Assembly (NCBI GenBank): GCA_016715245.1
Contig: JADKAS010000003.1
Coordinates: 62,001 to 126,000 of the forward strand
DNA from: Saprospiraceae bacterium
GTDB taxonomy: Bacteria; Bacteroidota; Bacteroidia; Chitinophagales; Saprospiraceae
Direction: 5' to 3'
DNA: 64,000 nt
Part shown: positions 1 through 10,010 of the stretch, one piece after another
How positions within the stretch are numbered: position 1 is the stretch's first letter
Layout of the letters: each line of letters begins with the position of its first letter
Made by a program: the position numbers and the translations under genes
The notes under the pieces: generated by a model
Database searches by the model: none
Told to the model about the DNA's origin: nothing
What the model saw: the letters and a program-made list of their open reading frames with translations, nothing else

Positions 1-99
1 CAGGAACACCATATCAACATTTCCTGTTCCTTTTTCAGTGTCTTTTTCACAAGAGGTAAACAACCAAACCATTCCTAAAACCAGTAAGTACCTGTACAT
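1..99 (-). CDS. lipoprotein, 5' end only (cut by window edge)
   Basis: The first 33 codons of a leftward gene are visible; the rest lies outside the window. The start is the ATG at 99-97. The product opens with MYRYLLVLGMVWLFTSCEKD: a short basic-hydrophobic signal ending in a lipobox-like LFTSC, so it should be lipid-anchored at Cys17. After the cysteine comes a Lys/Asp/Gly-rich stretch typical of lipoprotein linkers. It follows sprA in the same direction with a gap of about 70 bases and could share its transcript. The function cannot be told from so little. Confidence 0.6.
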   Translation of the reverse strand, partial: MYRYLLVLGMVWLFTSCEKDTEKGTGNVDMVFL

Positions 100-172
100 A
101 TAAATATTTATAACTGTCAACATATTATGAGTACAATAGTTCCTTAGACAAAGATGATTTTCATCACAAACA

Positions 173-3100
173 CTATTGCAGATTGAATCTGAACATAATC
201 CCTGTGCGTATGGTTGTCACAGGAAAACTATTTGTGGTTTTCGGACGGTTCAATGAATATTCAAAATAATACCGCAAAGCGAGATTTTTATTAAGATCAT
301 ATTCCAGGGTCGGATTAAAAGAAATTGTGGTACTACCTCTGTCAGCTCTTGGATTTACAAGCCCGTCAGCAAGATTAAAATTTAATGACTCATCATCTCT
401 GTATGAAAAGGCCATGTTAAACTTAAGCTCTCTGTTTTTGGTGACACCTTTTTTAACATTGTTCGGATCATCTTTTGCATCATCAATAGAAGTTGCCTTT
501 TTAGTTTTTTTGGACTTTTTGGATTTGCTTTTTTTAGAAAACCCTTTGAAGTTTTTCCAGACATATCCTGAACCCAATACGATTTCTGTGTTTTTACTTT
601 GCTGTAAAAAAGTTTGTGAAAGTGCCAGGTTTCTGGTTTTCTTAAATTCAAAATCAAATTTAAAATCTGATTTTGTTTTCACACTTATGCCAAGCAAAGG
701 TGCAAAACTTTCATTAATGGCCATGTCCGGAATTTCAAATCTGGAAAAATAATTTCCATTGTCTGACAATTCAAAAAGAGGATCTGACTCTTTGAAGTTG
801 GGTTGGGTTTCAAATCGGTTAACTCTTACAGTGGATCGATATCCATGTTTAATCGTGATATTGCTGAATATATTTTTTAATCCTTTTAATTTGGACAACC
901 CTGTATAATTAACCTGCCAGTTTGGTTTGGGAATAAATGTATATTTCGAAAATTCTTCTCTCTGATTCAAAGCTATGGTATTAGGATCCTGCTTAGTGTA
1001 TGTGGCTATAAAAGCAGGTATATTGACAGCATTATTCAACGGACCATAACCGAAGGCATGACCTAGTGAATCCAGCCCTGCACCTGGAATATTAGGCAAT
1101 CTTTTTGAAATAATAATTCTGTTTTCCTTGAATTTACTATATAAATCTTCTGTATTTTCAAATAAGGTATTTAAAGCTATGTAGGAAGCATCAAATCCAC
1201 CCACGTCATATTTGGCCAATTGAAGAAATTCACCTTCTGTAACCCCTTTAGCCCTAAAAACTTCGGTGTGATTAATATTGTAATTTTTATTAAAATTTAC
1301 ATCAATACTGAAGTCCTTAAAGGGTTCAACCAAAATTTTTACATCAAAATTATGTCGTTTGTTTTGTTGAAGCGCATTATTAAAAACTTTACTGTCATTA
1401 AACCATTGTTTGTTGTTTTGAAGCCAATTATTGTTGCCTGAAAGACGTGGTTGAATACCGGCAACAAAATCAAAACCCGGTGCTTCGAAACCCTGATTCA
1501 GCCCAAGGATTTTGGATTCCTGCATATAGCCGGGAATCATGGTAGTCAGTTCTTCCTTATAATTAAATTTAACGGAACGCAAAGAAAGTAAAGGTCGGAC
1601 AATAATTCTTTCAGCAAGCGTAGGGTCTCTTGGTTTGTCTTCTTTCTTTTTATCTTTTTTTTCCTTTTTCCCATCTGCATCGGGTTCCGCTGATTGTTTT
1701 TGATTTTCATCCGGTTGTTCGTCGGTAGACATATCAGAACCTTTCCCTTTTTTTGCATCTTTTAAGGAAATTTTCTTATCCGGTGTTGAGCTTTTTTTAG
1801 ATTTGGACTTAACCCCTTTTCCTGTTTCTATTGACTTAAGATAATTCCATTTATTATATAGTTTGTCAAAAGAAAAAGTAGTGTTGATTCCCCTGTTTTG
1901 ACTGTTTTGTATGACATTTCCTATAGTAGTTCCCAATTCATCAATTGGTTGCAGTGAACCACCTTCCCAACCATAGGTCAGTTTATAGTCTGCTGTTGAA
2001 TTAATCCAGTTTAATATTGGAATATTGCTGAAAGGCAGTCTGTAACTCAAGGAAGCATTGTGGTTATAGAACTTACTTCTTCCCAACTTTTTTATGTTGT
2101 TATTCCGATAACTGTTGACCCATTGGTCCACAGGAACATCAATAGGTTGGGTCTGTACATTTCCTTTTTCATCAAACCACTTTCTGTTTTCAGGATTATC
2201 TTCAATGCCGGATTGTCTCAATTCATCAATAAGAGAAGTGGCATTGGCCCTGAAATTAAAGCGGATAGATTTTGTCAGATCCCAGTCAAGGGAATAATTT
2301 CGGTCCCATGTAAACCGCAGGTCTTCAAATAAAAAAACAGGTTGTTCAGGCAATCTGAATGTACGGCTGTTATTCAGTCTTACCATTTTACTATTGAATG
2401 AAAAATTATTAGGTAACAAACCCAGGTTGAATTCGCTAATTAGCTTAAGGGCATTGGATTTAATAAATTTCAGTGGTTGAAAATATGTTGACTTCCGGGT
2501 ATACACATAATCAAATCCAAATGTCCTTTGCACCATCTTGTCTTCTTTGATGATGGGTGTTTTTCTGGTGTTGTCAGTAAAGGAATAACTAAACCCAAAG
2601 TTTTTAGGAGCCCATGGAACACCCTCTTTACCTTTATTGATTTTGAGATTAGTAACCGTAAAAGTTTTGATAATGGTTTTATCAATGTTTCGTTCACGAA
2701 TTTCGTCTTCTTCAGCTTTGGAAGTTGCTTCTTTAAGTTTGCTTTTGACTTCTATGTCTCTGTCAAATGCGTCATATTGAGGAGTGATAATCGTTTGTGA
2801 ATACTGTGCAAATATAGGGGCTTTAACATCAAGGGATTTTGGAAGTAATTTACCTGCTTCCACATTGATGGCGGCATCGTATTGCAATACCTCTTCTCTT
2901 TGTCGCTGCTGAATCCTCTGGTCAAGTCCACCATAACCTTGAGATGAATAATTGCCGGATAAATTGATTTCTCCCAAATCCGCCATTTGGATCTGTAATC
3001 TGGATTGGGCGGCAAATGCAGGATTTTCCCTGAAATCAACAAGCCGTAGCTCATTGACCCAGACTTCTGCTGCCACAGTATCTGCCAGTGATTTGGCAAA

Positions 3101-6100
3101 ACTTCTTAATCCTACATACCAGACTTTCACTAAACCCAGTGATGGATTGCCAATGATCCTGATGGTATCGCCTTTTTCAGGAGAAACGGGCATGGAAAAA
3201 ATTTCAGTAGCGGGTACACCCAATTTATTTCTGAGCGTTTTGGCGCGTAAAAAACTGTCAAGATTGATATCAACAAAATTTTCTTTTATCCAAATAGAAT
3301 CCGGTATTCGGGGATAGTTTTTATTGGAGAGTTTTAAAGGAATCTGGTATTCGTAATAATTATTGACAAAGTCTTTTCCCAAACGAAGGACAAAGGCAAC
3401 CTCACCATTTTCCAACGTATCTTTTCGTTTATTTTCGGCATGTACAAAGAGTTGGAGTCTTTTATATTGATTGATATCCAGCCTTGTAATTTTTGATGCA
3501 CCCACAGTACAGCCCTTTCTGAGATCAGAAACAATTAATGAAAGAGATTTTTCATCCAATCTGATATTATTGGATCCCTGATTGACAAACTGGTCGACAA
3601 TACCTGCAGGTGTAATATAATTAAAAGGAAGTCGTTCAGAATTTTCCTGCAATCCAACCTCATCCAATGTAAAACCTACGTTATAGTTACCAAGATCGGC
3701 GGTACACTCAGAATTTTGTCTTCTCCACTGACTTCTCAGTAATTGGAATTCTGCCATCCTGAATACTTTGGGTCGTTCAAAATTGGTCAGATACATTCGC
3801 ATAAACTGAATGGAACGAAAACCTGAAATACCATTTTTTGCTGATCCACTCGATAGAGGAATTACAAAACGATACCATGTTTCATTTGCACCACCGGAAG
3901 TACCTGAAACCTTGATTGTCTGCTTAAAATACCGAAGATTGGTTGTGTCTATAAAACCACCATTATTTTTTATTTTAACCTTGTATTCATAATGACTTTC
4001 AGACTTGTCAAGGGTACGGTTGTTGTTCATATCCTCCGTCTCAGGATATCGGTTTCCCCTCACAAATTGATTGCCGGTATTGTTATCAAGAGGAGCATTA
4101 CCTTCAGAGCCATTAAAATTTTTCATTTTTTCCAGGAGGTCAAGATTGCTCACGGAAGGGTCATTAAAGAACACAAAATCATCACCGGAGGGGTCTGCCA
4201 CATATTCAGGAATACTTCCGATAGAAGTAAGCCATGACTCGAACTTTACTTGTTCCCGGGCATTATCAATTCCGTCCAATCCCAAATCCTGTTGTTTTCC
4301 TTCCTGGAGGTCAAATCCGTTAACCAAAGGAATGGAAGTAGTCGTTCTTCCATAGACTGTGGGTTTTATAGGAAATGGCTGATTGTCTGTTGGCAAAGCA
4401 TTTTCGAAAAAAAGAATGTCATCTTTTAAAATATCTTCTGAAACATTTCCCAGTTGGAAGACGATTTCGCCTTCTTCATCTGGGATGTGTTCAATTCCAT
4501 CAGGTCTGGCCATAAATGGATTTAGCACCCAAAACTCGATAAATTCGTAGTTTGCCTGTTCGAAATCCGGATTCTGAAAATATCTCATAATACCTGCCCA
4601 CCTGGATTTGGGGTTATTCAAGAATATTTTATTTTGATTAATTCTAATGCCGCTGGTACTTGGATAACCTGCCGGTGTATCAAAATTATAGGGACCTCTT
4701 TCTTCAGGATAATAACTCAAATCGAAAGTAAAAAGAGCGTTTTGACCGATGGGTGTTTCCCTCAGCTTAAACAATTCAGTTTGTAAAACCTGGCGGGTAT
4801 ATGGGTTGCTGTTGTTGGGTGAAATGCCCAGGTCCATAACATACCAGGCTAATTTGGCTCTGTTTGCTCCCAACTCTAAAGCTGAAGGTTCAGGATTCGA
4901 TATATAATCTGGTGGAGTACTGGATAATATCCACTGGTTTGGGTTAAAACTTCCCAGATTAAAGCCGGTAATAGCACCTTCAAAATCATCTATGTGGGCA
5001 ATACCGTTGTATTCAGATTTTCCATCAATAAATTTATTATGGCCGGGAAGAAACAAAACCGCTTCTGATGTAAAGTTGATATTTGACTTTTCTTTTGTAC
5101 TGTAGAAAGGCAGCTTGTCCACCATCTTGGTAATCCACGGTACTTCTGCACTTTTTGAAAAATCAACACCTATAACCTGATTGCTCACCGGGTCATCTCC
5201 GATGGTTATTTTCCCTGTAAAAGGTCTTTCTTTGTAACGTAGATAGGTTGCACCCAGAATTGTGTTTTTATCAAAGGTGTATTCCGCCCTGAGACCATTC
5301 ATGGTTTTCTGCTGAAAATTAAAAACACTGTTGTCTTCAAAACTAACATTGACAGGTGTTCCCTGAGCCAGGTAAGTTTCATTAATTATTCTAAGATTAC
5401 CTAAACTATAATCTATTTCATAATCCTGTCCTTCCACAAGCGTTTTTCCGCCGGCGGTAACTCTGACTGAACCTCTCGGGACAAAAGGACCAAGGCTGAT
5501 GATCCCGTTGCTGGAACCCTTGACTTTTCCACGTAAAACAAACTTATTTTTTTGAAGTGATTGTCTTGCAATGGTAATTGTTGTATCGTACAATTCATTA
5601 TACACATAAAAACTATCAAGCTTGTTGATTTCTTCCTGAGTGAGAGGGTCCTGCAGGCTTTCAAAATATGTACTTGCATTGTTTTTCAAGGACCGCCCAA
5701 AAGGTTCAAGCACAGGAAAAATAACACTTCCGGTATTTTCAATGACCGTAACCCCGGGGATATAATCAAAAATACCATCCGGCTGCGGGTCGCCGTATCT
5801 GTTTAATCTGTCCAGATTAAAAGCCTGGAGCAAAGGCAATTTTCTAAGTTTTCCTTCAGGAATATATTTTGTTAATTCACCTTTATTAAAATCATTTTCA
5901 TAAAAAACATCAAATTCAAAATCCTGAGAATTCAACTGGGAAGTTCTCAAAGGGTAAACATTTTTCATCATCAGGTCCCACAGAGGTGAATTGGTGTTTT
6001 GATTGATTGGTTTTATCAATTTTACAAAATGAACTTTCGGGGAGGCTACGGTGGTAGTGTCAGGATTTGAACCAGGTGGTGGGGTCTGGTCTCCAAACTG

Positions 6101-7621
6101 AATTGAGGAAGACGCCAGTTGTCCGACCTGAAAGAGTGTATCACATTTGTCGGTATAATAATAATTGTAAGCTACACCGAGTACCTGATTGGCTCTTAAT
6201 CTTGCATTCAGAGAGATGGTTCCCAATTTTGGATGAAAGGTATATTCACTGGGATTAAGTTTTCGGCCTCTGAATACTTCAAAGTCTTTTGACTGAACCA
6301 AACCTATAGATTTAAGTTTTTGAGAAACTTTATCAATATCGACAATTTCTCTGTCATCAATTATTTCTCTGTACAGGTTATTTGAATTATTGAAAGGGAG
6401 ACATTTTCCGTCAGCTGTTCTTGCTTTGCAGTTGGTTTTAACAGTATTGTCATTTGAAGTAAGATTTAAAGGGTCACCTTCGCCAAGATCTGCTATAGCT
6501 CCTATCAAGGTACTGTTTGCCTGAAATTCCGGTCTGTCATCAGAAATCCAAACTTCAATCTGAGCAATCTGAAAAGAGGTAGCAATAAAAGGAACTTTTT
6601 CCAAAGCTTTTTCATATTCATTTCTGTTAAAATGAGAGATAAAAAAGTGACGGTTTTCGTCGTATTCGTCAGGATAAATTTCAAATTCTGTAACATTATT
6701 TCCATTCTGAACACGCAAATTATTTTGCCTTGCTCTTTGTTGGGATACTAATCCTGTAAGTCGCAATCTGGCAAATTGCAATTCCATTTTGACGCCAAAA
6801 AGACTTTGAGCGCCTTTGATGAGATTCCCTCGTAAAGGAAGGTTTACATTTCCGGCTTCAATTTTTTTAATGATATCATCTTCAGAAAAATTATCTGAAT
6901 TGAACCCTATTTTCATGAGTTGGTCAAAATTAAAATTGGCTTGTGTATCGTAATTAAAATCAAGATTTAATTTTTTACCAATAGAACCATTGACATTCAT
7001 ACGGATAGCAGGCTGGCGGATTTCAGGTTGGGATTGCCTTTGCGCTCTGATGGGAAGGCTTGGATCCTGTCTGCGGCTGTACAACCAACCCACACTTAAG
7101 TCAACGCTACCCTGAGGTTTGATATTTATTTCATTACCACCGAATAATCTGTCTACAAGGCTTTTACTGACATCTATTTTTTCCATGGGATCAATCTTGC
7201 CTGATTCTGATTTTTTTTCAGCTTTAATTCCAACCAGATTGTCAAAATATTTTTTTTCCTGTTCTTTTGCACTCCATTCCATGTATTCATCAAATGTCAT
7301 ATAGGTGGGTGTGCGGTAGTATTCGTCACCGATTTTTTCGTAGATTACATATTGGTTGGTTTCGGGGTCATACTCTACTTTTTGTTTAATGGTAGATGGA
7401 AAAATATCAATTGGATTTTTTGTTTTATCATTGATAAAATCACCCATCCTTTCCTTAAAAGGAATGGTGTCTGTTAAAACAGATTCGATGGTTTGTGCTG
7501 CAGGTTTGACCACCGGAGCATTTATCATTTTTATATAACGGGTATCTGTACTCATGATGGTTTCCATAAACATCATAAATATTATAAATACAAATACTTT
7601 TCCTTTTCCTTCGAAATGCAT
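173..7621 (-). CDS. sprA: SprA/Sov, outer-membrane translocon of the type IX secretion system
   Basis: SprA forms the very large outer-membrane beta-barrel through which type IX (T9SS) cargo crosses the outer membrane; in gliding relatives it is also needed for adhesin export. The 2482 residues fit the family's usual 2300-2500. A hydrophobic signal segment lies at residues 8-24. The repeated SprA-type barrel signature GSIGKKLNLDFNYDTQANF lies near residue 212. Long aromatic/Asn-rich beta-strand sequence fills the rest and it ends in a strand, FRFNLQ. Two Lys-rich low-complexity segments (about residues 1940-1995 and 2362-2380) interrupt the barrel and probably lie in loops. The T9SS sorting domain on the protein at 35815-40464 is a cargo for this channel. 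No exact TAnnTTTG element was found just upstream. The reading frame is intact over 7.4 kb. Confidence 0.95.
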   Translation of the reverse strand: MHFEGKGKVFVFIIFMMFMETIMSTDTRYIKMINAPVVKPAAQTIESVLTDTIPFKERMGDFINDKTKNPIDIFPSTIKQKVEYDPETNQYVIYEKIGDEYYRTPTYMTFDEYMEWSAKEQEKKYFDNLVGIKAEKKSESGKIDPMEKIDVSKSLVDRLFGGNEINIKPQGSVDLSVGWLYSRRQDPSLPIRAQRQSQPEIRQPAIRMNVNGSIGKKLNLDFNYDTQANFNFDQLMKIGFNSDNFSEDDIIKKIEAGNVNLPLRGNLIKGAQSLFGVKMELQFARLRLTGLVSQQRARQNNLRVQNGNNVTEFEIYPDEYDENRHFFISHFNRNEYEKALEKVPFIATSFQIAQIEVWISDDRPEFQANSTLIGAIADLGEGDPLNLTSNDNTVKTNCKARTADGKCLPFNNSNNLYREIIDDREIVDIDKVSQKLKSIGLVQSKDFEVFRGRKLNPSEYTFHPKLGTISLNARLRANQVLGVAYNYYYTDKCDTLFQVGQLASSSIQFGDQTPPPGSNPDTTTVASPKVHFVKLIKPINQNTNSPLWDLMMKNVYPLRTSQLNSQDFEFDVFYENDFNKGELTKYIPEGKLRKLPLLQAFNLDRLNRYGDPQPDGIFDYIPGVTVIENTGSVIFPVLEPFGRSLKNNASTYFESLQDPLTQEEINKLDSFYVYNELYDTTITIARQSLQKNKFVLRGKVKGSSNGIISLGPFVPRGSVRVTAGGKTLVEGQDYEIDYSLGNLRIINETYLAQGTPVNVSFEDNSVFNFQQKTMNGLRAEYTFDKNTILGATYLRYKERPFTGKITIGDDPVSNQVIGVDFSKSAEVPWITKMVDKLPFYSTKEKSNINFTSEAVLFLPGHNKFIDGKSEYNGIAHIDDFEGAITGFNLGSFNPNQWILSSTPPDYISNPEPSALELGANRAKLAWYVMDLGISPNNSNPYTRQVLQTELFKLRETPIGQNALFTFDLSYYPEERGPYNFDTPAGYPSTSGIRINQNKIFLNNPKSRWAGIMRYFQNPDFEQANYEFIEFWVLNPFMARPDGIEHIPDEEGEIVFQLGNVSEDILKDDILFFENALPTDNQPFPIKPTVYGRTTTSIPLVNGFDLQEGKQQDLGLDGIDNAREQVKFESWLTSIGSIPEYVADPSGDDFVFFNDPSVSNLDLLEKMKNFNGSEGNAPLDNNTGNQFVRGNRYPETEDMNNNRTLDKSESHYEYKVKIKNNGGFIDTTNLRYFKQTIKVSGTSGGANETWYRFVIPLSSGSAKNGISGFRSIQFMRMYLTNFERPKVFRMAEFQLLRSQWRRQNSECTADLGNYNVGFTLDEVGLQENSERLPFNYITPAGIVDQFVNQGSNNIRLDEKSLSLIVSDLRKGCTVGASKITRLDINQYKRLQLFVHAENKRKDTLENGEVAFVLRLGKDFVNNYYEYQIPLKLSNKNYPRIPDSIWIKENFVDINLDSFLRAKTLRNKLGVPATEIFSMPVSPEKGDTIRIIGNPSLGLVKVWYVGLRSFAKSLADTVAAEVWVNELRLVDFRENPAFAAQSRLQIQMADLGEINLSGNYSSQGYGGLDQRIQQRQREEVLQYDAAINVEAGKLLPKSLDVKAPIFAQYSQTIITPQYDAFDRDIEVKSKLKEATSKAEEDEIRERNIDKTIIKTFTVTNLKINKGKEGVPWAPKNFGFSYSFTDNTRKTPIIKEDKMVQRTFGFDYVYTRKSTYFQPLKFIKSNALKLISEFNLGLLPNNFSFNSKMVRLNNSRTFRLPEQPVFLFEDLRFTWDRNYSLDWDLTKSIRFNFRANATSLIDELRQSGIEDNPENRKWFDEKGNVQTQPIDVPVDQWVNSYRNNNIKKLGRSKFYNHNASLSYRLPFSNIPILNWINSTADYKLTYGWEGGSLQPIDELGTTIGNVIQNSQNRGINTTFSFDKLYNKWNYLKSIETGKGVKSKSKKSSTPDKKISLKDAKKGKGSDMSTDEQPDENQKQSAEPDADGKKEKKDKKKEDKPRDPTLAERIIVRPLLSLRSVKFNYKEELTTMIPGYMQESKILGLNQGFEAPGFDFVAGIQPRLSGNNNWLQNNKQWFNDSKVFNNALQQNKRHNFDVKILVEPFKDFSIDVNFNKNYNINHTEVFRAKGVTEGEFLQLAKYDVGGFDASYIALNTLFENTEDLYSKFKENRIIISKRLPNIPGAGLDSLGHAFGYGPLNNAVNIPAFIATYTKQDPNTIALNQREEFSKYTFIPKPNWQVNYTGLSKLKGLKNIFSNITIKHGYRSTVRVNRFETQPNFKESDPLFELSDNGNYFSRFEIPDMAINESFAPLLGISVKTKSDFKFDFEFKKTRNLALSQTFLQQSKNTEIVLGSGYVWKNFKGFSKKSKSKKSKKTKKATSIDDAKDDPNNVKKGVTKNRELKFNMAFSYRDDESLNFNLADGLVNPRADRGSTTISFNPTLEYDLNKNLALRYYFEYSLNRPKTTNSFPVTTIRTGIMFRFNLQ

Positions 7622-7821
7622 ATTAAGATCCCTGTTTTTAACCTAACTTTTCTTTATTTTTGTAAAACACATTGGTTTATAACGAAAAATAGCTTGTTTA
7701 TTGTATATTTTTAAATAAAATCACTAAAAAATATCCTGTTTTTATGGGTATTTTGATAATTATCTGAAACATTCCAATTTAAAAAAATATTAATTTTATT
7801 TTGTAAAAAGTGAGTATGCTT

Positions 7822-8418
7822 TTAATTCATTTGTTTTAGAATTAACTTAATCAGATCTTCTACAGGCATTGTATCCGTTTGAGCTTCTGGAATAGCTTTG
7901 AGATATTTTTCAATGGCAGGTTTTGGAAATCCAAGCGCCATGAGTGCAGATAATGCTTCACTTTTAACTGAATGAACTTTACTTTCAAAGGAAGTAACCA
8001 AAGGACTATCGCCGGATTCTTTCATTACTTTTTCCTTCAAATCAAGAATGATTCTTTTGGCTGTTTTAGGCCCAATTCCTTTTACTTTTGACAGAGCAAA
8101 ATCATTTTCATGAATAATGGCTGTTTTGATTTCTTCAGGATTCATGTATGATAATATGACACGCGCCGTATTGACACCGATACCTGACACAGAAAGCAGA
8201 TGTATAAAAAGACTTCTTTCTTCATTTTCAAAAAACCCGAACAGAGATTGTTCGTCTTCCTTGACATGAAGGTAAGTCAATATTTTTACATTATCAATAT
8301 TTTCAAGTTTGGAATACGTGTAGAGACTTATATTAACATGATATCCAACTCCGTTACACTCAACATGGATATACGTTGGTGTTTTCAGTGTGATCTGACC
8401 TTTTAGATATGCAAACAA
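7822..8418 (-). CDS. ruvA: Holliday junction branch migration protein RuvA
   Basis: RuvA binds four-way DNA junctions as a tetramer and loads the RuvB motor for branch migration. I place the start at TTG 8418, giving 198 residues (family about 190-205) that open FAYLKGQI, matching the usual MIAYLKG start. The frame is open further to a TTG at 8469, but that codon lies inside the predicted -7 promoter element (8467-8474), so the extra 17 hydrophobic residues are unlikely to be translated. Domain I (OB fold) covers about residues 1-65. Helix-hairpin-helix motifs are seen as VSGIGVNTAR and VKGIGPKTAKRIILDLK. Domain III at the C-terminus (LSALMALGF) is the RuvB-contacting part. ruvB and ruvC are not in the window. 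Confidence 0.93.
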   Translation of the reverse strand: MFAYLKGQITLKTPTYIHVECNGVGYHVNISLYTYSKLENIDNVKILTYLHVKEDEQSLFGFFENEERSLFIHLLSVSGIGVNTARVILSYMNPEEIKTAIIHENDFALSKVKGIGPKTAKRIILDLKEKVMKESGDSPLVTSFESKVHSVKSEALSALMALGFPKPAIEKYLKAIPEAQTDTMPVEDLIKLILKQMN

Positions 8419-8466
8419 AAGTAAAAATTTAAAAATACAAAAATACGCCACTATAGGATTAAACGG

Positions 8467-8474
8467 CAAAGATA
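8467..8474 (-). promoter_or_regulatory. -7 promoter element for ruvA
   Basis: The minus strand reads TATCTTTG, an exact match to the Bacteroidota -7 consensus TAnnTTTG. Transcription would start around 8462-8460, about 40 bases ahead of the TTG at 8418. This decides the ruvA start, because the upstream TTG at 8469 overlaps the element. Confidence 0.55.
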
Positions 8475-8556
8475 TAAAATAAATTATATATTATAAAAAA
8501 TCGACATACGAATTAAAAAAATTAAAGAATCTTTATGGTAAGAGGCCACATTATAA

Positions 8557-8564
8557 TACCTTTG
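8557..8564 (+). promoter_or_regulatory. -7 promoter element for the gene at 8591
   Basis: TACCTTTG matches TAnnTTTG and lies 26 bases before the ATG at 8591, leaving a short leader. No clear TTG -33 element is seen at the usual spacing. Confidence 0.5.
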
Positions 8565-8590
8565 TGTCCTTAAGAGTATAAAAAAATATC

Positions 8591-9997
8591 ATGGAATACC
8601 AAATGATTAAAACGGAACAGAAGGCTTTGGATATCAATTTAAATGATCCGATATACGGGACATTTGCCGAAATCGGTGCAGGACAGGAAGTTGCCAGAAA
8701 TTTTTTTCAGGCAGGAGCCGCTGCAGGTACGATTGCAAAAACTATGTCTGCCTATGATAAAACATATTCTGATGCAATATACGGAACGGAAACCAGTGGC
8801 AGATATGTATGTGAAACAAGGCTTTATAAAATGTTGGACCATGAATGGAGTCTGATGGAAGAAAGATTGTCCGCATCCAGGCCTGATGCTACTTTTTTTG
8901 TTTTTGCAGACACCGTTCAGGCGATCAATTATACACGCACCATAAAAGGAAATGGTTGGCTGGGTCTGAGGTTCAGGCTAAGACCTGATGGTCCGGTAAA
9001 TGATATGGTATTACACGTAAAAATGCTGGATACCAACAACAGATTGCAACAAGAGGCTATTGGTGTATTAGGGGTAAATATGATTTATGCAAGTTTTTAT
9101 TACAGTGCTGACCCGGAGAAAATGGTGCGTTCACTTATAGATAATATTAAAGACAGGATTTCCATAGATCTTTTAAGGATCAATGGCAAGGACTTTAATT
9201 TTTTTGATAAAAGGTTGATTTCGTTATATCTGATAAAACACAAACTCACAAACGTCACTTTATTTGACATTAATAAGAACAGTATACATGCCTCTGAATT
9301 TCTGTATAAAGGTTCTTTGATGGTTATAAGGGGAAATTTCAGACCACCCACCATTGTAACACAAGATGTAATCCGCTCCAGTTTTGAACAGTTTAAGGAT
9401 GAGCCTAATGTTACTGTAGAAAAGATGTTTCTGATGCTTGAAATAACCATGGAATATCTGACTAAAGATAGTGGTACGATAGACGAAAAAGATTTTCTGG
9501 ACAGAGCAGACATGTTGCTGGCATTGGGCCATAATGTGTTGCTTTCAAATTGTGAAAACCATGAAATGCTTATTAATTATCTGAGCGATTATAAAATTTC
9601 AAATTTGGGCTTGGTCATAGGAGTGCTGGAATTACAAAAAATTATTCTTGATAAATTTAATAATAATCAGGATGGGAGATTATTGGCTTCCTTCGGGGAA
9701 TTATTCAGTCAAAATATTAAAGTGTATGTATATCCGGCACTTGATCCGGAAACAAAAATGCTTGTTACCGCTTTAAATATGAATATTCCTGACAAAATTA
9801 AGTTTTTATATCACTATTTGATTGACAGCAAACAAATTATACCGGTTAAAAAGTATGAAGAAAAAAACCTTCATATTTATCCCAACGATGTTTTGAATGA
9901 CATAAGAAATGCCGGTTCCGGTTGGGAACAAAAGGTACCAAAAGCGCTTGTTGATTTAATTAAGGAAAAAAGATTATTTGGTTTTAGTTCAATTTAA
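8591..9997 (+). CDS. conserved protein of unknown function (468 aa)
   Basis: This is a soluble protein with no signal peptide or membrane segment. Its most striking part is the N-terminus, residues about 22-60, dense in Gly/Ala: GTFAEIGAGQEVARNFFQAG followed by AAAGTIAKTMSAYDKTYSDA. I recognise this block as highly conserved in a widespread family whose members have been given inconsistent database names; I know of no tested function and see no Walker, Rossmann or metal-site motif. The middle (residues 150-300) alternates hydrophobic strands and charged helices. It stands alone between divergent ruvA and a convergent lipoprotein gene, with its own promoter element at 8557-8564. The start is the first ATG after that promoter; a second Met at residue 5 is possible. 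Confidence 0.75.
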   Translation: MEYQMIKTEQKALDINLNDPIYGTFAEIGAGQEVARNFFQAGAAAGTIAKTMSAYDKTYSDAIYGTETSGRYVCETRLYKMLDHEWSLMEERLSASRPDATFFVFADTVQAINYTRTIKGNGWLGLRFRLRPDGPVNDMVLHVKMLDTNNRLQQEAIGVLGVNMIYASFYYSADPEKMVRSLIDNIKDRISIDLLRINGKDFNFFDKRLISLYLIKHKLTNVTLFDINKNSIHASEFLYKGSLMVIRGNFRPPTIVTQDVIRSSFEQFKDEPNVTVEKMFLMLEITMEYLTKDSGTIDEKDFLDRADMLLALGHNVLLSNCENHEMLINYLSDYKISNLGLVIGVLELQKIILDKFNNNQDGRLLASFGELFSQNIKVYVYPALDPETKMLVTALNMNIPDKIKFLYHYLIDSKQIIPVKKYEEKNLHIYPNDVLNDIRNAGSGWEQKVPKALVDLIKEKRLFGFSSI

Positions 9998-10010
9998 ACC
10001 GGATTTGGAA

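Noticed and set aside
7655..7662. Plus-strand TATTTTTG upstream of ruvA's 3' side
   Set aside because: It matches the -7 consensus but no rightward gene follows within reach, so it is probably a chance match in AT-rich DNA.
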